From contig CM062216.1 in assembly GCA_031216445.1 (NCBI GenBank), forward strand, positions 9,669,501 to 9,733,500: 64,000 nt of DNA. Direction: 5' to 3'. The translations under genes and the position numbers were made by a program. The notes below the pieces were generated by a model. That model did no database searches, was not told where the DNA came from, and saw nothing but the letters and a program-made list of their open reading frames with translations. Below are positions 35,665-58,600 of the stretch, one piece after another. Positions within the stretch are counted from its first letter, which is position 1; each line of letters begins with the position of its first letter. Source of the DNA: Lateolabrax maculatus. Lineage: Eukaryota; Chordata; Actinopteri; Acropomatiformes; Lateolabracidae.

Positions 35665-37775
35665 AGCCAAAAAGAGCCTTTATTACAAATACCAACAATT
35701 CTTCAATGTGAGAAACACTCAAGGACAGGTAATAGTTTCCTCATAGTCCAAAGTCACTTTGGTTTACGACCAAATACCTGCAAAACTTTCACATTCAGTC
35801 CCAGCTGTACTTTGTGTTTAGTGCTAACCTGTTAAACTAAGATGGGGAACATGTTGTATCGTCATGTAGCCTCACAGAGCCGCGAGTGTGGCTGTAGACT
35901 CTTAGTCTTGTTTAATGTTGTATATAATATATACATATATATATAAACTTTTCTTAAAAACAGCAGAGTTATCTGTCAAAATTGATTCTATTTCCCATCT
36001 TTCAAAACAACTTGATGTGTTTTAGGAATTTCTCATTTTCATGCTGAAATAAGGCAGAGATGTCGTCACAATGTTGCTTAAAAGATGAGTTTCTGTGTTT
36101 AACACTAAATACAACGTATAAGTTGCAATTATTATATTATTTTATGAACAAATATTGATGTAAAAAGCAGTAAAAGAGAGGAAATTAATGAAAGACGGAG
36201 AAATAGTAGACTTTTATCATAATTTATCTCTAGAATAAAGCACGTGTCTGAACCTTGAATGTAGGTACTTAGAGAGTGTGTGTGTGTGTGTGTGTGTGTG
36301 TATGCTTCAAATAACTCCCATATCCAGTAATCCAGCACCGTAGTAAACAACGAGAGTGCTGCGGGTTGAAAATGAAGAGCTTGATAAGATCCAGACCACC
36401 AGAATCTGTTCCCTGTCAGTCTGAAAACCTGGACTCCCTCCCAAGCTCGTAGCGAGTCAGCGGACAGAGTTCACTGTGGGTACTCTGGCGAGTGTGTGTG
36501 TACAAACTACGGTTTTAGTACAAGCGAGTGGGCATGCGTGTGCACCGCGTCCTGCAAATCCAAACAACAGAACTGGCAGTGTATTTGTTTCTTTCCATGA
36601 GCTTGCCCACATTGAAATTGAACCTTTCAAGGATTAACTTAGCAGTGTCCCTTGTTTTGGTTGGGTTCCTTACACAGCTTTGAGTTGAAAAGTTCTCTCG
36701 GAGCTGAGTGTGCCTATTGTGTGGCTTGTGTGGAGTATGTGTGTGCCAGTAGTGCCCCCACGGTGAAGGAGGATATAGTGGCCGCAGACAGAGGAAAACA
36801 GGCAGCAGCATCAGGTCGCGCTACTCTTTGTTGAGAATGCTTTTGTTGTTCTTCAGCCGTTTCCAGGGACAGAATAAATAGCTTTGCTTAACCAAAGGCA
36901 TTTGCCTCCCTTGCTTCGATGAATGCCCCACCATGAGAAACATATTACCAGCGGTTACGAGTGTTTTGCCTCTTCTGGAAATTCTCCCTCTATTTCTGTT
37001 TTTCCTATGCAAGCATTGCTGGGACACGTGAAAGAAATGTTCTCCTTTGTTTGTCCCGGTCAACATCTAGTAAGCGAACATGGAGAATTTCGGCCGGCTT
37101 TGATTTGTCTTGGTTTGTCTTATCTCTGTATACAACAGCATTTTGGCACTAAGAGACAGAGTCCCAGGTATCTGTGAGGACTTTCCTTGTTTTCATCCTC
37201 TTAAGGTCCACTTCTGTCAAACCACTGATATCCGTCAGCATCAAGAGGCCACAGTTTGTGAACTTATTGTGGGCTTTATGTGGATCTTGAAGATCCTTGC
37301 AAAGGTTTGCACTAAGGTCAAGGCCGGCATGTAGCAGGAGTGAACTAATTTGAAGGGAGTGAGTGAGAGGTCAGAGTGTTGAGGATGTAAATTGAGCAGA
37401 TTTCTAAAATGATATGATGAGCCATACATTGTGTGATTGAAATCATCGTCCCACGGGGCTGCAGGTGGGCTGAGGCTAAATCTGAAAAAGACAAAAGAGT
37501 TGAAAATGAAAGATGAACAGAGTTGGAGACGTGGGCTGTTGCAGGTTTTCCCCCTATACACACACACACACTTTCTTGAGTTCTCTGACATCAGTGTTCT
37601 CTCTCCATAACGGCAGTATAATCAGGAACATGAGCGTAAAGGAATTTCCCCATTATATAAGTTGTGAGGGGAACTACTTCTGAGAAAACTGGTGCACAGA
37701 AAGAAATCCAGAGATATGGAGATTAAGAGAGACAGAGAGAGTGAAAAACATGAAAGCCAGAGGAGACGGAAGACC

Positions 37776-38018
37776 TGTTTACACAGAGATCCCGCAATAA
37801 TGGCGTAAAGAAGACCTGTGATTACACCGGCTTTGCTTTTTTAAAGTGAACCAAACAACCACGGCAAAATGCCACCCCAGCTGTGAGTTTAGACAGTATT
37901 CCATCGCTCCAGAAGCAAAAGACGTGTGACGGACGTGACGTGTGACGCGACAGCATAGGCGTGTAGTTTGACGTATAACATACATGTCGGGCAGCGACAC
38001 AATAAATGGCGGTTAGAG
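37776..38018. repeat. Unclassified dispersed repeat, copy 1
   Basis: Shares a series of blocks with 58366-58600: 'tttacacagagatc', 'ggctttgcttttttа'-type sequence, 'caaacaac...acggca.aatgcc', 'agaagcaaaaga' and 'gacgtgac/gggtgac'. It ends immediately before the duplicated block at 38042. CpG-rich spacing suggests a non-autonomous DNA transposon, but termini and class were not determined. Confidence 0.6.
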
Positions 38019-38041
38019 GTTTTAGGTTAGCCTTTTCCAAC

Positions 38042-38314
38042 AGGACAAGGAGGGGAAGGAACAAAAAAACAAGTGACATTCACATAAAAAGATGTGACAG
38101 CTGACTTTTTGACTAATTCATTGTTCCAGGCTCCAGGAAACCTTGAAAACATTCCTGGAGGCAATAGGCTCCTCTGGAAAGTCACCAAGTTCCAGAAAAG
38201 GACATGTTTGCTTCTCTCTTCATCTCACAGAACTCAAAACACAGAGACACACAGACAGATCACCAAGTGGCGGCTCACACTGCCAACTCAAATCAAACAG
38301 AACCAATTTAAAAT
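38042..38314 (+). repeat. Local duplication, copy 2
   Basis: Second copy of the segment at 35390-35664, 2.65 kb away in direct orientation. It differs by scattered substitutions and about ten extra bases (near 38243-38255). It directly follows the unclassified repeat ending near 38018. Confidence 0.9.
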
Positions 38315-38344
38315 ATAGTGCAATTTCTCCCGAGGGGGGCCTGA

Positions 38345-38730
38345 ATGGCAATCCATGCAAAAGTCGTTGAGACATTTCAATAAACCACTAATGTCCACCT
38401 CATGGTGGCGCCAGAAGAAAAGTCAGAGGATCGCCAAGATCTTTGGGATTCATCATCTGGGAACCATGAATGTCTGCACCTGGCCAATCCATCCTGTAGA
38501 TGTTGAGATATTTCACAGGATAAGTGAAAGCTTTGAACTGCTGGTGGTGCTAGAGGAAAAATCAGGGGATCACCAAAATCATTCGGATTATTTCTCCCGG
38601 TATTATCAATGTCTGCACAATATTTTGTGGCAATCCATCTAAAGATATTTCAGTCTGGACCAAAGGGGTGGACTGAAAGACAGACATTGCCATCCCTGGA
38701 GCAATGCCACTAGCTAGCATGGCTTAAAAG
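38345..38730 (+). repeat. Dispersed teleost repeat, copy 2 (partial tandem)
   Basis: Two successive passes through the same family sequence. The 'ggtggcgccagaagaaaagt' / 'gaaccatgaatgtctgcac' part at about 38405-38510 is followed by a second 'gtggtgctagaggaaaaatc' / 'gtctggaccaaaggggtgga' part at about 38545-38720. The end carries 'gctagcatggct'. The 95-residue ORF over it is spurious. Confidence 0.65.
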
Positions 38731-39769
38731 GTTAGAGACATACAGAAAGAGTTTGTCACAGCATGGCAGTGCCTCCTGTTTTCCCGTGTTTGTGTCCTAA
38801 CCTACTAACCTCGTGACAGACTTCTCAAATATTCTGAGCAAAACCCTTATTTGTGGTTGTTTGTGCTGCTGTTGTTTTGCTTTCTGCTATTTTCTGCTAT
38901 TTTTGGTACTACCTGGCTCTGTGCGGTACTTTTATGTAAAACATTTATATTCTACTATGAGTAGGAAAAGCTGTTTGCATAAAAAAAACATTCGATTACG
39001 GACGCAATGCCATGTTTGTAGCGTGTCAGGGACAGATAGAGGAGAAGGCCACAGCCTGCTTTCAAACAATCTTTGGTTACATAACTGTATGTTTTGACCT
39101 ATACAGTGTAGAATGTAACCTTTTTAGCTTCCCAAGAGATTTACTTTTCAAAATTCCAGTTCTGGATTTTCACGAACCTCAAGGGATCAATGTGTTACGG
39201 CTGGAGGTGCTGACAGCATTTAGGCTGTGCGGCTGGTTAGAATGAGATGAAACGCCTGCTGAGTGCCTACAGCAAAAACCTCTTACAGCCCAGATGTCGG
39301 GCACCAGGTTTCGTAAAGTTCAAGGAAAATCAATATTAGTTATATTAATGTTATCTGTTTTTGGCCGTTTTTACACAGACTCAAGAGAGACAAATGGATT
39401 TTACAAAGTAATGTGCCTCACAGGGGGGTTTAAAAGCAGTACTTGTTGCCTGATACGCTTCAAAAACCATTAAGCAGGACCTTAGTTTCAATCCACAGAG
39501 ATTGTTGAGAGCAGGTTATCTGGATGTCACAGTAAGCTTTTTGTCCGCTCTCTGTATTTGTTTGGATCTGTAGGAGCCAAGTGCTCTTTAGCTACAAAGT
39601 CAAAGTTAGATACAGAGCACTCACCAGTCAGGAGACGGCACACACTGCCTCCACATCTGCCTTAAATCATCCTTTAACGGTCACCTTGAATATCAAAGTC
39701 ACATCCACTGATCCTGAGAGTCCTTCTGAGAAACAATCACTTAATCAACCACTTCAGTAACTGCGTATG

Positions 39770-39812
39770 TTTGTGTGTGTGTGTGTGTGCGTGTGTGTGT
39801 GTGTGTGCGCGC
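39770..39812 (+). repeat. (GT)n microsatellite
   Basis: Interrupted GT/GC tract in intergenic DNA. A similar tract lies at 40097-40138 and another at 36275-36300. All three generate spurious Thr-His ORFs on the minus strand. Confidence 0.9.
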
Positions 39813-40105
39813 GCTACATGTCGTATGGAAACAATACCACCTCCCACTGAGAAAAACAAACCCTTTAAGGAGGTTAGGAGGGAAGAGGGCCATAAAGGAC
39901 GGAGTTTGAAAAAAACGGAAGCAGGCCGGTTATGAACATTTCTGGCATTCCTCAGCTCCATGCAGCAGCAGGATTTTCTTTAGGGGAAGTTGTCGGTCCA
40001 GCCAAGAGCCACCGGAGCAGGACCCTGCAGGGAGCCCCGCTTTCGCAGGCAGGGATATTGTTTAACCTGACACAAGTAAACAAGCACAAGTATGCGTGTG
40101 TGAAT

Positions 40106-40142
<37 letters not shown>

Positions 40143-40999
40143 CGTGCGTGCATGAGTGCATGAGAGAGAGAGACAGAAAAAGAAACTTTACTACAGTGGA
40201 AAGCATTACTCTGTGTTCCTCTTCACAGGATGCTGGCATTTCCTGTTCGGAGGCGGCCGGTTATTTAGGGAAGACTGACCAGAGTGAGGACTTTTATTTT
40301 CTTTATGATACTCTGTTTCTCTAAATAGACATGCTGACAGGAAAAGCAGAGGCTTCACATGTGATCTGGTCGAACATGGGTAATCTCTTTTGGTATGAGA
40401 TGTGCTTTTTATCCTGACACACATGAAGGTGAACTATCAACACCACACAAACAAAAACACTGAAAGGTATTGTTATTCATCCTCAGCATTATGGGATAAT
40501 GAGAAAATATGGGGGTTTATAGAGGGATAACAATATGGTGGGATAATACAAAAGATAAATAGATTATATATATATATATATGAAGTATTTTCATTCCAAT
40601 GGGAGAAGTGAACGTGAGCACCGATTATGACCGATTCTTTCGCCCCATAGTCACCGAAGTAAATATTGAACCCATTTTTCACAAGCCGCACATTCTCACA
40701 CTAAAGTTGTATTTTTCAGACACACAAATCAGGAGAAAATTAACTTCAAGGCCTGCCGCTGTCTCAGCAACATCTCGCTGTTGGCGCTGAACCATCGGCC
40801 TGGTTTCACTGCAGTGCTGCTGACGTCACTTTCCAAACAGGAATTTAAAAAGGGACGTGCACATGAAACCAAGAATTAAAAGTTATAGCTGAAATAAAAC
40901 TGCTTAGTAAAACATCCACAAGACGTTCCAAACGAGGCGGGAGGATGGACCATTTCATATCACTGACGCAGCTTGTAATGCACTCTCTTTGATTATAGA

Positions 41000-41320
41000 G
41001 TATCTTTGATATGGCCTAATGTTTATGTTAGACTTTAGTTAAGCATGCTGGTATTTGCACTAAAAACAAAGTTCAGTCAAGGCTGACGGGAATGTCAGTA
41101 GTTTTGCGGATATTTGTTCGTAAACATAAACTGTATAAAAAATATTGGACACATTTTTGACCTGCGAGTGGCACTAGAGAAAAGGCATCACATCGTCTGG
41201 GGACCACGAATGTCTGTAAAATTTCATGGCAGACGATCCATCAGTTGTTGAGATATTTCAGTGTACCTGACATTAACTGACATTATCCCTCGCTGGAGTC
41301 ATGCTGTTGGCACGCCTTAA
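41000..41320 (+). repeat. Dispersed teleost repeat, copy 3
   Basis: Carries 'gacctgcgagtggcactaga', 'ctggggaccacgaatgtctg' and 'gttgttgagatatttcagtg' in family order, with deletions. It is near the presumed 3' end of stk17a but outside its coding sequence. Confidence 0.6.
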
Positions 41321-41614
41321 AAATTAATTTACTGACAGATCACGTAAATGAAAAGCAAGCCTGGATATGGGTGGATTACAATTCACAAATCTAGAATCTG
41401 AATTTTTTACTGTTGTAGTTTTGATTTAACTGAACCCTTAAATTAAATTAATTTTAATTTAATTAGAGAGCGATAATCTAAGTTAACTGCTTGTAAAATA
41501 AAGTAATGCGGCCAAATGTTAAATTACATTGCTATTGTTGCTATAAAAACAAAATCACACACACAAGCAGAGGAGTTTGATACAAAATGCACATGTATTT
41601 TTCTTAATTACATT

Positions 41615-43114
41615 TTGCAATGCATGCCATCAACATTTATTCATTTTTACATAACGTCCACACGGACAAGTGCAAACCTGCCTGAAATTCATGAGCAGAA
41701 AACAGGAATAAGTAAAAGTTAACGTACAAAATAAGACAGGATATAATGATGTTAACATTCATACATTGGTAAAAAACAAACAAAAAAAACCATGTCAATT
41801 ATCTTTTCAGATTAATCTTAATACTAACTCACAACATACATTTCAGTACTTTTTCGAGAATGCTTCCCAATTTCTCTGCTCCCGAGCATCTGAAGGCAAA
41901 CATCACATATTCATACAAATCTGGGCGCTTCAGTTGACCTTGTCATTGTTCATCTATTACAATTCTAATAACATAACTGGACAGTTGCTTTCAACCCCTG
42001 CCGTCCCCTCTTTCCAACACCGATGTTTTCACAAAATCTGAAGAGCACAAAATCCAGAGGCAAGTTAAGTACAAAAAAAAAAAAAACTTGTGCAACTTGT
42101 GCAATAGCGAACAAAACACACAAACAGAATGAGCAAAGTAAAAATTGTTATATTAACACAGTGAAAAAGTGGCACTTTGTGAAAAAAAGTAATGTGTCCA
42201 AAACAGTGGATGGTGAAAAATGGTTCATGTACAGTACATTGTGTGACAGCTGACTGTGCTTGATGAGCCTTTGGTTTCTTACTATCACATAGAAGTCTAT
42301 AACAAAATAAAAAGTGCTTAAGATTGTCCTTAAAACAAAAGAATGCTACTACTTCCATCTTAAACTCAGGCATTGATGTGACTTTGTATATTTAAGGGGG
42401 TGAAGTGGTATAACAAACACACATAAATAAACATATCAAACAGTGGAACAGTTAACGTCTGGCTTCAGCCTGGGTGCTGTCTTTTGCTTTAATTCTTTTG
42501 TTAAGTAGAACCATCTGTCAAAACCCCTTTACTTCCTTCAATAAAACTCATCACAGAAGGTATGTCTGGGTCATCTGAAGCATAACTTGTTTTGATGAGA
42601 GCGCACAGTGAGTGAAGTCATTTCCCAAAGGAAGCGGGAGGCTGCCTCTCCTCTGAAACCCAGTTCAAAAGGCTAATTGGGTAAAAAGAGAAACCAGTGT
42701 GCGTGCAGGGGTGAACTAGCCACAGTGTTAAGCTGAGCTCACTTCAGTTCTGTCACTTATAAAGGCAGCAGTGCAGTCCTGCGACTAAGTCCTCGTGTGT
42801 CTTCTTGCACTCCGTTCTCCTGCATCTTCATGCCTCTCACATTCTTTCCGTGCAGTCATAAATCAGCACGGAGCGGCGTGTATTATTCAAACACACACAC
42901 ACGCACGCACGCACAAACGCAGAGGTATCAAACTACACACAGCCCAGCTCACAGACATCACAGCAGTAGAAGCAGCCAGCAGCAGGCATACAGCATCCAT
43001 ATAGCATGGCCCTGAGTCAGATCAAGACCAAGAAGCTGCAGGCTCACTGGCTTTCAGCGTCTGCTCCGTGGAGTTAGAATTCAATCAGTCTCCCCTCCAC
43101 CTGCGAAACGTCGT
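41615..43114 (-). other. stk17a: stk17a 3'UTR (inferred)
   Basis: Minus-strand sequence after the stk17a stop codon (43117-43115). The first clear AATAAA on this strand is at 41641-41636, so cleavage is placed near 41615. ORFs within it, such as 42065-42373, have no protein features. Confidence 0.5.
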
Positions 43115-53722
<10,608 letters not shown>

Positions 53723-53849
53723 CGTGGCTGAATCTGGCATTGAGGTCGTGCTCGGAGCGAAAACAATCTTCTTCCACAAAAAAAAAAAAAAAACGTACAA
53801 GAAAGACGATTTCTTTTTTATTGTTATTATTATTATTTTCACCCCAGCG

Positions 53850-54180
53850 CCGGTCCGCTCAATTAAAAACTCGCATGACCGGACTAGAGCCAGCAGCTGC
53901 TGCGCCGAAACTACCGGGAGTTAATCCAGCGAACGCGTCCCGGAGAAGGAGGAAGATGCCCTGCGGGAGAGACGCACAGTCGGTGCGGTAAAGTGACTTT
54001 GAGCGCTACTACACATTCCTGACGATAGACTCCTCGGCCGGGCCGGCCCCCCCCCCCACTCCCCCGACCGCAGCGTGGCAGCCAATCACTGCGCCGGGGA
54101 GGCGGGACCGGCCGTGCGAGCCAACCGGCGAGTGGTGCGTTCAGGTGACAAGGTGACAAGGAGCCTCGCTGGTGCAGGCC
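53850..54180 (-). promoter_or_regulatory. stk17a: stk17a CpG-rich promoter
   Basis: CpG- and GC-rich sequence directly upstream of stk17a exon 1. It includes a CCAAT box (plus strand 54082-54086, 'gccaatcac') and a GC-box-like 'gaggcgggac' near 54099-54108, and has no TATA box. Long A-runs (53779-53795) lie between it and the start codon. Transcription start is inferred. Confidence 0.6.
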
Positions 54181-55056
54181 CCCCAAACATAAACAAAGTC
54201 TTTTATCATTTGGGTCAGTTAAGCACTTCTTATGATGTCTTAAACGAATGCAATTGACGATAGTAATACATGAAACGTAAAAATGTCAACTTGGATGTAC
54301 ACTATCAGTTTTGATTTACAGATATTTGTCAGCCTTGAAGTGCAGGTAAACCTTAATTTAATGAGGCAGACAAATAGTTCAAAGGTTTAATTAATAAGAC
54401 ACTTAGACAGTAACCTAACCTTAACATTGACTATACCTGATTAACCACTTTCCTTCTTACTTGTAACCCCATATAGTATCCACCTAAGCCTAAATTTACC
54501 CCTGAAGAGAAACGAGGCAAAACAAAGTGCAGCATGTTCATATTCAAATAAAAGACATGGAAACACAATGTGCTCACAAACATTGTAGGCATGTTTGATG
54601 TTGGTATGTGTTTTTCGGCTGCTTGCTCTAGGCTTGGCTGTGCTACAGGTGAGACTTTTTTCACACAGCGCTCAGTCATGAATGTGGGGCTGCCCTCAGG
54701 GTATGACAGCTTTCTGCTTTCCTTTTTTTTCTTGTTGTTTGTCTGCCCATTGAACCTGTGTGTCATTTAAGAAAAATCCAAAGCATCCCATTAGACGATT
54801 CATCAGCACGCTATTTTAACATGGAAAGGAAAGTCCGATGATGATCATGCACAAATAGAAAACTTTCTGTTGCCCCGTTGCCAGGATCGTGACCATAAAC
54901 ACAAGCCAATGAGGAAAAGTGATTGGTATTTATGGCCTGCAGAATGGGCAAATGTGACGATGACCTGGACTCCATGGGAAATGTGTCACCTAAGCTCCAG
55001 GGGCTTGCTGAAGCTAAAACTGTGAAACTGTGAAGCTGTTAGAAAGACCACAGACC

Positions 55057-55058
55057 CC

Positions 55059-55113
<55 letters not shown>

Positions 55114-55126
55114 ACACACACACACA
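55057..55126 (+). repeat. C homopolymer joined to (CA)n microsatellite
   Basis: A run of about 19 C's is followed directly by about 25 CA units with one interruption. The ORF across it (PPPPPP-HTHTHT) is an artefact. Confidence 0.9.
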
Positions 55127-58100
55127 GCAAATCTTCCCCAGCTGAGAGTCAATCCCAAACGATAAAGGAACTGATGGTGGAGGCTGTGGTTTTCTCAGTT
55201 TACACCTGGTGTAAAGGAGACCTTATGAGGCTGAGACATTTGCCTTCCTCAAAAGCACATTTGTAGGAAGAAGCAAGGAAGCCAGATTCATGCTGGATAT
55301 CAGTCATGGCTACAGCCATGAATCAATTATTTCCGTTGTTGATTATTCTTTAGGTCAATCATTTAGTCAGTTGTTTTGTCTGACGAACTCCTTTAAACCC
55401 ATAGGTTTGTACACTTAATTTTTAGATTTTTGACTTAACTTCTCACTCTTGCCATTATAAAATGGCCACATCATTTTCCTGAAGAAGGGAGAGACTCCTA
55501 ACAGCCTGTACTCTTCATGTTTCTAGATGAGGACACGAGTGTTTGTGCTGCCCTGAGGGAAGTGGAGGGAAGAAGTGAAGAAAAAGAAGAGATGACAGGA
55601 TGACAGGTCCCTCTGTACTGGTTTTATGGCCCATGGCTGAGCACATTGCCAGTGGTTGGTCACATGCCCTACATAGCTGTTATCTAGCACACAGAGCAGG
55701 ATTTGTCCAATCTTACCATACCAAAGCTAATTTTGTTGCCACAAACAGCAACTGATGTAAAAGAGACCTATTGAGAACGGACATTCCTCAGGCCCGTACC
55801 GAGTCATTAGTGTCTAGCGACAATGTTACATAACCTGTTATGCCTCCTCAAATTGTTACCTTAAATCTAAGTGAGCCCACTCTGAAGCCTTGACCCTCTT
55901 TCTCTGCCAACCTCCCCATTAAAGCTGGGGTCAGAGTTCAGAGGAGCCATGTTAGTGAGGGAGCTCTACCCGGGCCCAGGGACCTAATGAAAACACATAC
56001 CAGCGAATTAGCCTGCCAGCCTGCAGTTTAGCTAACATAAATATGAGAAGTTCAGCCGTGACCTGGGGAACGCAAACACTTTCCGAGCCACTCGAACAAA
56101 TAGGCCTAGTCATGACTGGGTCAGAAAACACAGCTCTTGTTTTTTACAAGACCTCGACTGTAGAGTAACGTCTGGGTAGGTTCCAAAAAAATGTCCAAGA
56201 TATGGGTCTGATTGATGTAAAGAGGGATTTTGATGGCTCTAACTAGGGCACAAGGGTATGTTATACTGTTTCAACCTTTGCCTGAGTTTGTTTTTATGAT
56301 AGTGAAGTGTGGGGACATTCATAATGCAATTCTTTTAAGCATAAGCCACAGAGCAGGCACCTCATCCTCACGGAGTTCTTTGTAAGTTGCCATTCTTACA
56401 AAGAGATTAAAAGGTTGTGGGTGGCGGGACAAAGGCAATCCGGTGTTAAAGAAGTGACCACTGCAGGATCAGGGGAAATGTACACTATTAAGCTCTTTTA
56501 TGATCCCCTTAGGTAAATGTGATGGAGGGACAGACAGTCTTTTGTCCACATTTTCAAAGATCTTTCCTCTCCTCTCGTTTTTGTCGCCCACGGGCGCCCA
56601 AAGGCGTGTAAAAAGAAGGGGTGGGGGTCTTATTATGTAAGTGTTTTTCTCTCATGACTTTGTGACACTGTGCTGTTAAATGTTCACTGCTTTTCCTTGA
56701 TGAGGCTGCTCAGAGGCCCGTGCAGTTATGTTAAGATTTCCTACTCTGATAACATCCCAGACTTTTCCTTTCTGTTTGAAGGACCACAATGACCCGTTTC
56801 CACCTCTTGCTTCTAACACGGAGGAGCTATGACCGAGGAGGTATGCCATCATCCGGCACCAGCAAATGTCTGACTGGTGAGGTGTCCTTACAATGTAGAT
56901 GAAAGTCATCAGCGCTCACTGATAAAATGTTTTTGAGGCTCTTTAATTGCTTCCTTTCCCTGGTCTCCCTTGTGTTGCTCTCTGAATGAGAACACCTCGT
57001 GGTTGATAGTAGCCTTCATACAGGCAACATTTTGTGAGAAAAAAAAGGGATCAGCCTTTCTTAGGAAATTTGCCTGGTTAACAAGGCCTTACAGACTACA
57101 TGTGCAACATTGCAAAATGCTGACTCCTTACAGAACACGATTGCACGCTGTCTTAATTCTCTGTTTATAGTTCTTAGTTGTAAACCATTGTTTATGCAGA
57201 AAGAGGATTCAATGTAATGAATGGGTTCAGACTCAGGAGGGCTACTTAGTAATCTCACCTCAGTCGATAAGTGTTCCCTGTCTTGTTTGGTTGCTCATAC
57301 AGGGCTTCAAGACATATCTTATCTGTCATGTGTTGTGCAATTTGTAATTAACCAGCAACTGAAGCTTTGGCAAAACTGCTCCGCGTCTCTGCACTGGCAG
57401 ACCTTAATTTGCTTGAGTAGATAGCGTGTATGTTACCACTTACAGGGTTTGGGAAGGCTAACAGCAGGCTTAATTAATACATGAAGTCATGCTCTCATTA
57501 CCTCTATAAATCATTTGTGCAGTAGTGTAATGGTGGTGAGCCTAGGTCGCACGCTGGTGTGATCTCTAATCTGTTTGCGGTGACCTCAGTGTAAAGCAGT
57601 CTGAATGGAGCGGCAAAGGTCTCGCACCTCATAAAACTAAACAGCCCAATAGCTCCAGTTGATTTAAATGTTTAACACACCACCCACGTCCCTTTCTCTC
57701 TCCCTTACTACTGCTGGCCTTTTTACCACATCAACTACTGTGGTTAACAAAAAGGACAAACATCTCCTCTGTGGCCTTACAGGGGAGGATCAGTGGGTTC
57801 CCAAACCTTGGTGCTGGAAGTCATTCACCTCAGGACTGCAGGATGACGTCCAGAGCTGACGCTTGACTGGTATTAAAAGATAAGTTTCTAATCCTTTTGG
57901 CAACAGACAAAAACACTGAAGGAGGGATAAAAATAAGACATTAGAATTGGCTTGAGATCCCATTGCCTTGTTTGTAATCCGAACACATGGCAAATAGCCC
58001 TGGAGGGGAAGTGGTGTGTGGCCTCATTGAGAATCCTCAACTTGGATTTCAATCACATTATTTTATAAAGTGAAGTTAGCTTTAGGTAGCTTCTGATAGA

Positions 58101-58365
58101 ACAGTCCCCCATGATGTGAAGTTAATGGTTTTTATATTTAATGAATAAAGATATTTTAAGTCAAGCTACATACTCAAACAATACAATTAAAATACAATCA
58201 TACAGTGCATAATATAATTATGCATATCAACAGGTTTGTTCAATTATACAGACTAATACAAAATGTAGTACAGTACAAATCTCACAATATACAAAGCATA
58301 CACTCACACTCACACAGACACACACACACACTTATAAACGTCATTTTTGGGGACATTACATAAGC

Positions 58366-58600
58366 CCTTTTTACACAGAGATCATATAACGTCGTGAAGA
58401 AGACCCATCATTACGCTGGCTTTGCTTTTTTACGTACCAAACAACGACGGCATAATGCCGCCCTGGTTGTGATTTTAGATAGCATTCCGGTGTTCAAAAG
58501 AAGCAAAAGAGCTATGACGGGTGTGGCGGGTGACACAACAGCATCGGCGTCTAGTGTGACGTAATGCATATGCATTGGGCAGCAAAACAGGCCATCCTTT
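58366..58600. repeat. Unclassified dispersed repeat, copy 2
   Basis: Diverged copy of the repeat at 37776-38018, in the same orientation: 'tttttacacagagatc', 'ggctttgcttttttac', 'accaaacaacgacggc', 'agaagcaaaagag' and 'gggcagcaaaac' follow in the same order. The 87-residue minus ORF inside it is spurious. Confidence 0.6.

Larger units (their letters stand above)
31336..41600. other. Intergenic region between convergent atp6v0a1 and stk17a
   Basis: No ORF here has recognisable protein features or codon-like structure. The interval is repeat-rich: hAT-like copies (31388-32415, 32950-33326), a Tc1-like relic, a dispersed family at 34541-34850, 38345-38730 and 41000-41320, a local duplication (35390-35664 and 38042-38314), an unclassified repeat (37776-38018), and GT tracts (36275-36300, 39770-39812, 40097-40138). 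The parts at 33330-34500, 35665-37770 and 38735-40960 otherwise show nothing I can name. Confidence 0.6.
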
